A program made the position numbers and the translations under genes. Shown here piece after piece: positions 58,660 through 64,000 of a stretch of DNA of 64,000 bases. Position 1 is the first letter of the stretch. Each line of letters begins with the position of its first letter. Under the pieces are notes generated by a model. The model was not told the origin of the DNA and ran no database searches. It saw nothing but the letters and a program-made list of their open reading frames with translations. The DNA comes from an uncultured Oscillospiraceae bacterium (GTDB lineage Bacteria > Bacillota > Clostridia > Oscillospirales > Oscillospiraceae): positions 32,049-96,048 of the forward strand of contig CATMVA010000009.1 of assembly GCA_950075865.1 (NCBI GenBank), in the 5' to 3' direction.

Positions 58660-61344
58660 TTACTTCAGCAGCTCGTACATCAGCATGATGGTGACCACGC
58701 TTTGCTCCCGGGTATAGGCGCCGTGGGGGTCGAACCGGTTGCCCCCCACGCCCTTCATCACGCCGCAATTCTGCATGGAGCCCACGAAGGGCAGGGCCCA
58801 GTCCGAGATCTCCCCGTTGTCCGAGAAGGTGGCGTTGTAAAGTGCCAGGGGCTTGTTGACCGCCAGTGCAAACTGGGTCAGCAGGGTAGCGGCCTCCTCC
58901 CGCTCCAGGGAGCGGTCAGGCTCGAACCGGCCCCCGCCCACTCCCGAGACTACCTTGGCCCGGGCCATGTCCAGCACGTACTTATCAGAGGTGTCGGTGA
59001 AGGTCACCGGGTCGCCGGTATTGGGGTAGTGCCCCATCAGCACCAGGTAGAGATTGTCGGCCAGCAGGCAGAACTCCTGCCGGGTGGTGGCCTGGTCATA
59101 GGCCGACTGGAGCTCCCGGGGCAGGATCCCCAGCTCGATGGCCTGGTCCACGAAGTGGGTGGCCCAGGTGGAGGGCACTGTACCCGGCGCCCCCACCAGC
59201 TCCACCGTGAAGGAGAGCTCCAGGCTCTCGCTGAGGCCCTTGGAGGTGCGGAGAGTGAGGGTCTCGTTGTAGTTCCCGGCCCCAGTGCCACCCGCCTTCA
59301 GCCCCGCTTTGGGCCGGAGGGTGAAGGTGGCGGTCTCACCGGCGGCCAGGGTGGTGCGGGAGAGGCGGCCCACCTCGTAATTCCAGGCGGTGGGCTGGAC
59401 GAGGGTGATGGTTTCGGTGCCTGTATTCTCCACGGTCACGGTCTGGGCAGTGGGCTGCTCATAACCCTCGGTCAGACGGCCAAAATCAAGGTAGGAGGAG
59501 CTCACCTCCATGGTCTCCTTTCCGCCGCCCACTGTGAACTTCAGCTGGAGGGTGACCTTGGTCTCGCCGCCGCTGATGGTGACGGTTTCCTCATAGACGC
59601 CGGGCTTCAAGCCATCCTTGGGCATCACAGTGACCGTGATGCTTTTTCCCGCCTCCAGGGTATATCTCCCCGTCATGCTGAAAACCCCCGCGATGGAAAA
59701 GTTGGACAGGGACGAAGGGGTCAGGACAACATCCTGGGTGCCCGTATTGGTCAATGTCACGCTGGTGTTAAGGAATCTGTTTGCGGAATAGGAGGCGCTC
59801 TCCGTTTTCCCCAGGTCCAGAGCGCTGGAGGAGAGGGACAGCCCCGAGGAGTGGATCGGGTTGGCCTTCAGGGTGATGTTGCCGCTGCCCAGTACGGTCG
59901 CGCTGCCAGAGGTGCTATCCCTGAGAGAGACGTCGATATCCAGCTTGCCATCCCGGAGGTAGTGCTCCAGACCGTAGGGGGTGAGCCGGACCCGGAAGGT
60001 GATGCTCTCCCCGTTGGAGATGGCGGTCTTATTGTCCCCCTCCAAAAACTCAACGTAGTAAGGGTTCGTGGAGGACGGCAAGGTATACCACAGGTGGACA
60101 TAGCCCTTTTGGGACAGATGGTTGGTGGCGGTGACGGTAACGGTGGGCATCTCGTCCAGGGAAAGGCCCGCAGGAATGTCCCCGAAGTCCACCTCTGTCT
60201 CGGAAAGCTCGAAGGCGGTTTTCCTGTCCTTGACGGTGTAGCGGACGGTAATAGTCTCGGAGTGGGTCTCCCCAGAGGTAGAGCCGGTGCCGGTAAGGGT
60301 GAAGGTCTCCTCAAAGGTGCCCGGCTCCTCAAAGGCATTGCCGTTGAGGTTGATGGGCACCGACTCGATGGTCTCGCCTGGATAGAGCTTGCCGTACTGG
60401 CTGGTATCATAAGGCGCAGAGCAGAAGACCTTGCCGCTGTTTCCGCTGTCAGCGGTGACCTTGAAGGTCAGGGTATCCGAGGCGGTGTTGGTCACAGTAT
60501 AGGTGGCTTCCCCTCTGGTGGAAGAGTTGAAGTGGTTCTGGGTCCAATAGGTGCCCAGATCAAAGATTGTACCATCCACACCGCCCGGGGCCCAGCCCCG
60601 GGTGGTGAAGTCTACGCCGTAGGGAACGTCGTCTTTGCCTCCGTAGACCACCGCGTGGCGGTAGTTGTCGCTGCTGGTCCAACCATAGCCGGAGGCGTCC
60701 TCGGGCACATGGAAGATGGCGGCGTTGTTGAAGGAAGTGTGAAGGGTGGACGGGGACGGGGTCACAGCGGGTGCGGTGGAGCCCAAAAAGTAAACATCCC
60801 GGAGGTTCTTGCACTGCCCGAACGCGGTACAGTTTATACGGGTAAGACCGGCAGGCAGGGTGACGGTCTCCAGGCTGGGGCATTCATAGGCGAAGGTGCT
60901 CCTGTCGATGGTGGTGGCGGTACATTCAGACAGGTCCAGCTCCCGAAGGGAGGCGCACTGGTAAAATCCGCCGTCCAGATTGGGGCAGCCCTGGATGGTT
61001 ACAGTCTCCAGGCTGTCGCAGTTGTGGAAGGCGCCGTACTTGATGCCGTCTACCCGCTTGACGAACTCTACCTCCTCCCCGTTTTCGTTGATATAAGTAC
61101 CTTCAATGGCAAACGGGATGGTGATGTCGGTGGGCTCGCCCTCGTAGCCTATGGCCAGGAAGTAGGTTCTGTACACCTTGTCCCCGCTGTTGAGGAAATC
61201 TCCGCCGTAATGGTAGATCACTCCGTCGGGGGCGGTGTAGTCAAAGGATTCTTCCCCCACGGCCCGGGCGGGCAGACTCAGGGTGGGCAGGAGCCCCAGG
61301 CCAAAGGCCAAGGCGAGACAGAAAGACAGGACCTTTTTCTTCAT
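58660..61344 (-). CDS. Large S-layer-homology surface protein
   Basis: The 894-residue secreted protein has a signal peptide (to about PARAVG, residue 29) and a leucine-rich BspA-like region (about 95-200: YGAFHNCDSLETVTIQGC, SLRELDLSEC, SLETVTLPAGLTRI). Three or four beta-sandwich repeats of the choice-of-anchor/HYDIN type follow (TVTNTASDTLTFKVTADSG, VTLTNTGTQDVVLTPS, VTVENTGTETITLVQP). Three C-terminal SLH domains (about 705-894; FTDTSDKYVLDMARAKVV, FSDNGEISDWALPFVGS) would bind cell-wall polymers. It is probably an adhesin or surface-layer component. The ATG has GAGAGGTGTTTTTGC upstream. Confidence 0.9.
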   Translation of the reverse strand: MKKKVLSFCLALAFGLGLLPTLSLPARAVGEESFDYTAPDGVIYHYGGDFLNSGDKVYRTYFLAIGYEGEPTDITIPFAIEGTYINENGEEVEFVKRVDGIKYGAFHNCDSLETVTIQGCPNLDGGFYQCASLRELDLSECTATTIDRSTFAYECPSLETVTLPAGLTRINCTAFGQCKNLRDVYFLGSTAPAVTPSPSTLHTSFNNAAIFHVPEDASGYGWTSSDNYRHAVVYGGKDDVPYGVDFTTRGWAPGGVDGTIFDLGTYWTQNHFNSSTRGEATYTVTNTASDTLTFKVTADSGNSGKVFCSAPYDTSQYGKLYPGETIESVPINLNGNAFEEPGTFEETFTLTGTGSTSGETHSETITVRYTVKDRKTAFELSETEVDFGDIPAGLSLDEMPTVTVTATNHLSQKGYVHLWYTLPSSTNPYYVEFLEGDNKTAISNGESITFRVRLTPYGLEHYLRDGKLDIDVSLRDSTSGSATVLGSGNITLKANPIHSSGLSLSSSALDLGKTESASYSANRFLNTSVTLTNTGTQDVVLTPSSLSNFSIAGVFSMTGRYTLEAGKSITVTVMPKDGLKPGVYEETVTISGGETKVTLQLKFTVGGGKETMEVSSSYLDFGRLTEGYEQPTAQTVTVENTGTETITLVQPTAWNYEVGRLSRTTLAAGETATFTLRPKAGLKAGGTGAGNYNETLTLRTSKGLSESLELSFTVELVGAPGTVPSTWATHFVDQAIELGILPRELQSAYDQATTRQEFCLLADNLYLVLMGHYPNTGDPVTFTDTSDKYVLDMARAKVVSGVGGGRFEPDRSLEREEAATLLTQFALAVNKPLALYNATFSDNGEISDWALPFVGSMQNCGVMKGVGGNRFDPHGAYTREQSVVTIMLMYELLK

Positions 61345-61410
61345 GCAAAAACACCTCTCACGAATTTTGCGCCTTCTAATAAAAATACCTGAAAGAGTTC
61401 ACTATACCGA

Positions 61411-61439
61411 ATTATACTCCTGCCCCCCAATAGTGTCAA
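61411..61439 (-). promoter_or_regulatory. Promoter of the SLH gene
   Basis: On the minus strand TTGACA (61434-61439) and TATAAT (61411-61416) have a 17-base spacer: full consensus. Confidence 0.9.
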
Positions 61440-61483
61440 TAGCCATCCCCGCTGTGTCTTTGACGGTTTTCCCGAAATAATGT

Positions 61484-61512
61484 TTGCAAAACCGCCCCCA
61501 GGCGAGTATAAT
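61484..61512 (+). promoter_or_regulatory. Promoter of the THUMP methyltransferase gene
   Basis: TTGCAA (61484-61489) and TATAAT (61507-61512) have a 17-base spacer, divergent from the SLH promoter. Confidence 0.85.
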
Positions 61513-61545
61513 TGTGAAGAAATGGTGAAGAAGGAGGTGGAGCCG

Positions 61546-62676
61546 ATGGCCGATCATACCCTGTCCGTGTCGGTCCGCCTGGGCCTGGAGGGCATCTGTG
61601 CCGACGAGTTGCGGCGGCTGGAGTTCTCCGACGTCCGGGCCGAGAACGGCCGGGTGCTCTGTACGGCCGGCGATGCCGGCATCGCCCGGGCCAATCTGAA
61701 CCTCCGTACCGGGGAGCGGGTCCTTCTCCGCCTGGGCCGTTTTCCCGCCCCCGATTTCGACGCCCTCTACGACGGCGCCCGGGCCCTGCCCTGGGCCGAC
61801 TATATTCCCAAAGACGGGGCCTTCCCCATCCGGGGCCGCTGCCTGGATTCGGCCCTCACCTCCGAGCAGCGCTGCGCCGCTGTCATCAAGGCCGCCGTGG
61901 GGGACGCTCTGGGGGCGGCCTACGGTCTGGAGCGCCTTCCCGAGACCGGGGCGGAATATCAGATCCGTTTTTTCATATTTAAGGATGTGATGGAGCTCTA
62001 CCTGGATACCTCGGGGGAGGCCCTCCACAAACGGGGTTACCGGGCCCTGGGGGTCCACGCCCCCCTGCGGGAGACCCTGGCCGCCGGCATGGTCCTCCTC
62101 TCCCGCTACCGGGGGAAGGACCCTTTCGTGGATCCCTTCTGCGGCTCGGGTACCATTCCCATCGAGGCTGCCCTCATCGCCAAAAACCGTGCCCCCGGGT
62201 TAAACCGCCGTTATTCTGCACAAAACTGGGCCTGGCTCCCCCAACGGGTCTGGGCCGAGGAGCAAACCAGAGCCAAAGACTTGGAATTCGGGGGCAAATA
62301 TGATATTTTGGGCTCCGATGTGGACCCCAAAGCGGTACAACTTGCACGGGAAAACGCCGCAAAAGCCGGCGTATCCGACCTTGTGCATTTTGACGTGGCC
62401 GATGCCAGAACCATTGCGCCGCAATCTCTCCGGGGCCGCGTGGTCACCAATCCTCCCTACGGCGAGCGGCTGAGCGACAAGGCCGAGGCAGAGTCCCTTT
62501 ACCGGGACTTTGGCCGCGCCTGGAGGAAGGTCCCAGACGGCTGGAGCCTTACTCTCCTAAGCTCTCACACCGAATTCGAGCGCACTTTCGGCCAAAAGGC
62601 CGACAAAAAGAGGAAAATTTACAATGGAATGTTAAAGTGCGACATTTTTATGTATCAAAAAAAGATAAATGAGTGA
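61546..62676 (+). CDS. THUMP-domain rRNA methyltransferase (RlmL/YpsC type)
   Basis: The 376-residue protein has an N-terminal ferredoxin-like and THUMP region (about 1-155; LGLEGICADELRRLEF, HKRGYR near its end). A class I methyltransferase domain follows with DPFCGSGTIPIEAALIA (SAM-binding), GSDVDPKAVQLAREN and the catalytic NPPYGERL motif of N2-guanine methylases. It probably modifies 23S rRNA. The ATG at 61546 follows AAGGAGGTGGAGCCG. The lipid kinase gene starts 43 bases downstream, probably on the same transcript. Confidence 0.92.
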   Translation: MADHTLSVSVRLGLEGICADELRRLEFSDVRAENGRVLCTAGDAGIARANLNLRTGERVLLRLGRFPAPDFDALYDGARALPWADYIPKDGAFPIRGRCLDSALTSEQRCAAVIKAAVGDALGAAYGLERLPETGAEYQIRFFIFKDVMELYLDTSGEALHKRGYRALGVHAPLRETLAAGMVLLSRYRGKDPFVDPFCGSGTIPIEAALIAKNRAPGLNRRYSAQNWAWLPQRVWAEEQTRAKDLEFGGKYDILGSDVDPKAVQLARENAAKAGVSDLVHFDVADARTIAPQSLRGRVVTNPPYGERLSDKAEAESLYRDFGRAWRKVPDGWSLTLLSSHTEFERTFGQKADKKRKIYNGMLKCDIFMYQKKINE

Positions 62677-62719
62677 AAATAGGGAAAATAGAAACTTTTA
62701 CAGAGAGAAGGGAGCCAGG

Positions 62720-63640
62720 ATGAGGCATGTGTTCATCGTCAACCCTGTGGCAGGCCCAAAAAACAGCGTGAAAACCTTGCGGGACAAGATAAAGCAGGCT
62801 TTTCCGTCAGAAGATTATGAGTTTTTTGAGACCGCCGGTGCCGGGGATGCCCGCCACCTGGCCGAGGAGGCCATTGCCCGCTCCACGGAACCCTTGCGGC
62901 TCTACGCCTGCGGAGGAGACGGCACCTTGAATGAGGTGGTCAACGGCGCCGCCGGCTGCGACTACGCCGCCGTCACCAACGTGCCCATGGGGACGGGGAA
63001 CGACTTCCTGCGTATTTACGGCCGCAAGGGTCGGGGGCGTTTCACCGATTTGGCCGCCCTCCGGGACGGCCCCCAGACTGCCATGGACCTGATGGACTGT
63101 AACGGTCTTCTGGGCATCAACACGGTCTGCGCTGGCGTGGATGCCCGTGTGGCCGCCGAAGTACATAATTATAAGCGAATTCCCTTTATCGGCAAGAAAT
63201 TGGCCTATATTTTGTCCCTGATCGTCAATGTTTTCTTCAAGGGGATCACCCGGCCCATGAAGACCCATATGGGTCCCTACGACTATGCTGGCCCCACCGC
63301 CATCCTCTGCGTCTGCAACGGCCAGTACTACGGCGGCGGCTTCCGCCCCATGGCCGAGGCCCGGCCTGACGACGGGGTCCTGGACATGATTTTTATCGGG
63401 GATGTGTCCCTGCTCCGGTTTGCCCGCTACGTGCATAAGTACTCCAACGGTCGTTACCGGGAGCTGCCCAAGAATGTGGTCAAGGCCTGGCAGGGGGACG
63501 AGGTCTCCTTCTCCTCTGACCGGGAGCTGGTGGCCGTGGTGGACGGGGAGGCCATGTACGGCCACGCCTTCACGGTCCGCCGCTCCGAGAAGAAGGTCAA
63601 CTTTTTCTACCCCGCCGGGGTGGAAATTGAGGTCGGATAA
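62720..63640 (+). CDS. Diacylglycerol/lipid kinase family protein (DgkB/YegS-like)
   Basis: The 306-residue protein has the lipid-kinase catalytic motifs HVFIVNPVAGPKNS, ACGGDGTLNEVVNGA and VPMGTGNDFLRIYG, followed by the C-terminal beta domain with DGEAMYGHAFTVRRSE. It probably phosphorylates diacylglycerol or a related lipid at the membrane face. The ATG at 62720 follows GAAGGGAGCCAGG; the frame open upstream overlaps the methyltransferase end. A terminator follows before groES. Confidence 0.92.
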   Translation: MRHVFIVNPVAGPKNSVKTLRDKIKQAFPSEDYEFFETAGAGDARHLAEEAIARSTEPLRLYACGGDGTLNEVVNGAAGCDYAAVTNVPMGTGNDFLRIYGRKGRGRFTDLAALRDGPQTAMDLMDCNGLLGINTVCAGVDARVAAEVHNYKRIPFIGKKLAYILSLIVNVFFKGITRPMKTHMGPYDYAGPTAILCVCNGQYYGGGFRPMAEARPDDGVLDMIFIGDVSLLRFARYVHKYSNGRYRELPKNVVKAWQGDEVSFSSDRELVAVVDGEAMYGHAFTVRRSEKKVNFFYPAGVEIEVG

Positions 63641-63663
63641 CTGTGAACAAAGATTGAATTTTT

Positions 63664-63704
63664 AAAATCAACCCTCTTTTTTCCAAAAAGGGGGTTGATT
63701 TTTT
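63664..63704 (+). terminator. Terminator of the lipid kinase gene
   Basis: AATCAACCC and GGGTTGATT with inner CTTTTT/AAAAAG pairing form a stem followed by TTTTGTG. Its right arm contains the -35 box of the groES promoter. Confidence 0.8.
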
Positions 63705-63723
63705 GTGGGGATAGCGGTATTAT
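63695..63723 (+). promoter_or_regulatory. Predicted groESL promoter
   Basis: TTGATT (63695-63700) and TATTAT (63718-63723) have a 17-base spacer. The start site would fall just before the CIRCE element. Confidence 0.75.
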
Positions 63724-63734
63724 CATACTTGCGG

Positions 63735-63761
63735 TTAGCACTCCGGGCAAATGAGTGCTAA
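63735..63761. promoter_or_regulatory. CIRCE element (HrcA operator)
   Basis: TTAGCACTC-N9-GAGTGCTAA matches the CIRCE consensus exactly with the canonical 9-9-9 spacing, placing groES under heat-shock control by HrcA. Confidence 0.98.
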
Positions 63762-63805
63762 AGCGACAAAACTTCTATTTTGTAAGCTCAAAAAACAATA
63801 TATAA

Positions 63806-64000
<195 letters not shown>

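Noticed and set aside
58648..61392. Open frame of 914 codons opposite the SLH protein
   Set aside because: The minus-strand gene has a signal peptide, SLH repeats, a promoter and a terminator; the antisense frame has none.
63735..63761. Possible GntR or XRE operator before groES
   Set aside because: The sequence is an exact CIRCE element, so HrcA is the expected regulator.

Overview
The window is bacterial chromosome from a GC-rich member of the Clostridia. A CIRCE operator sits in front of groES, and the operon orders gdpP-rplI-dnaB and tilS-hpt-ftsH are typical of Firmicutes. Strong AGGAGG ribosome sites and TTGACA-N17-TATAAT promoters are used throughout, and the coding regions are roughly 60-65% GC. 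An oscillospiraceous gut anaerobe (Flavonifractor/Intestinimonas/Lawsonibacter type) is the best guess from gene content; this is inference, because no 16S gene is present. No prophage, insertion sequence, transposase or CRISPR array was seen.

Layout. 0-13 kb: enolase, NAD synthetase, a DauR/YheO-like regulator with a PepV-type dipeptidase and a lipoprotein, a two-OB-fold SSB-like protein, a short TlyC/CorC-like protein, both subunits of L-serine dehydratase, and CTP synthase translationally coupled to an alpha/beta hydrolase. 13-20 kb: a decayed patch (permease remnant, internally deleted RidA, frameshifted small gene), a DUF1846 operon with a lipoprotein paralogous to the one at 6.1 kb, a DHHW/MBOAT O-acyltransferase pair and a DUF4358 lipoprotein. 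20-27 kb: AsnRS, a GntR-ABC operon ending in a 42-residue membrane peptide, a LytTR-DUF3021 module, an XRE regulator and a beta-lactamase-fold remnant. 27-37 kb: Tex, SecG, RNase R, an SdpR-SdpI-ABC operon and a membrane-anchored GH3 enzyme. 37-43 kb: tRNA-Thr and tRNA-Tyr, a sigma-region-4-only protein, a BceAB-like exporter, a second XRE regulator and a secreted stalk-like protein. 43-51 kb: the housekeeping run gdpP-rplI-dnaB-tilS-hpt-ftsH. 51-64 kb: an AgrC/LytTR two-component pair divergent from a Tat-exported flavin reductase, a HemW-like radical SAM protein with SPFH and NfeD proteins, a large SLH surface protein, a THUMP methyltransferase, a lipid kinase and the start of groES.

The most interesting non-gene signal is a two-hairpin repeat found three times (31222-31303, 38075-38126, 55666-55731). 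The copies share the core GTCGTT...AATGAY inside the second hairpin, while the stem sequences differ by compensating changes. Two copies begin exactly at the stop codon of a gene, and one lies in frame inside the RNase R gene. Other hairpin families occur at 3683-3804, 17949-18028 and 25700/43367. Several promoters carry clear palindromes that look like autoregulatory operators: the DauR-like gene, the GntR gene, the SdpR gene and both XRE genes.

Coordinates and motifs were read by eye. Family names rest on recognisable motifs and context; no database search was run.
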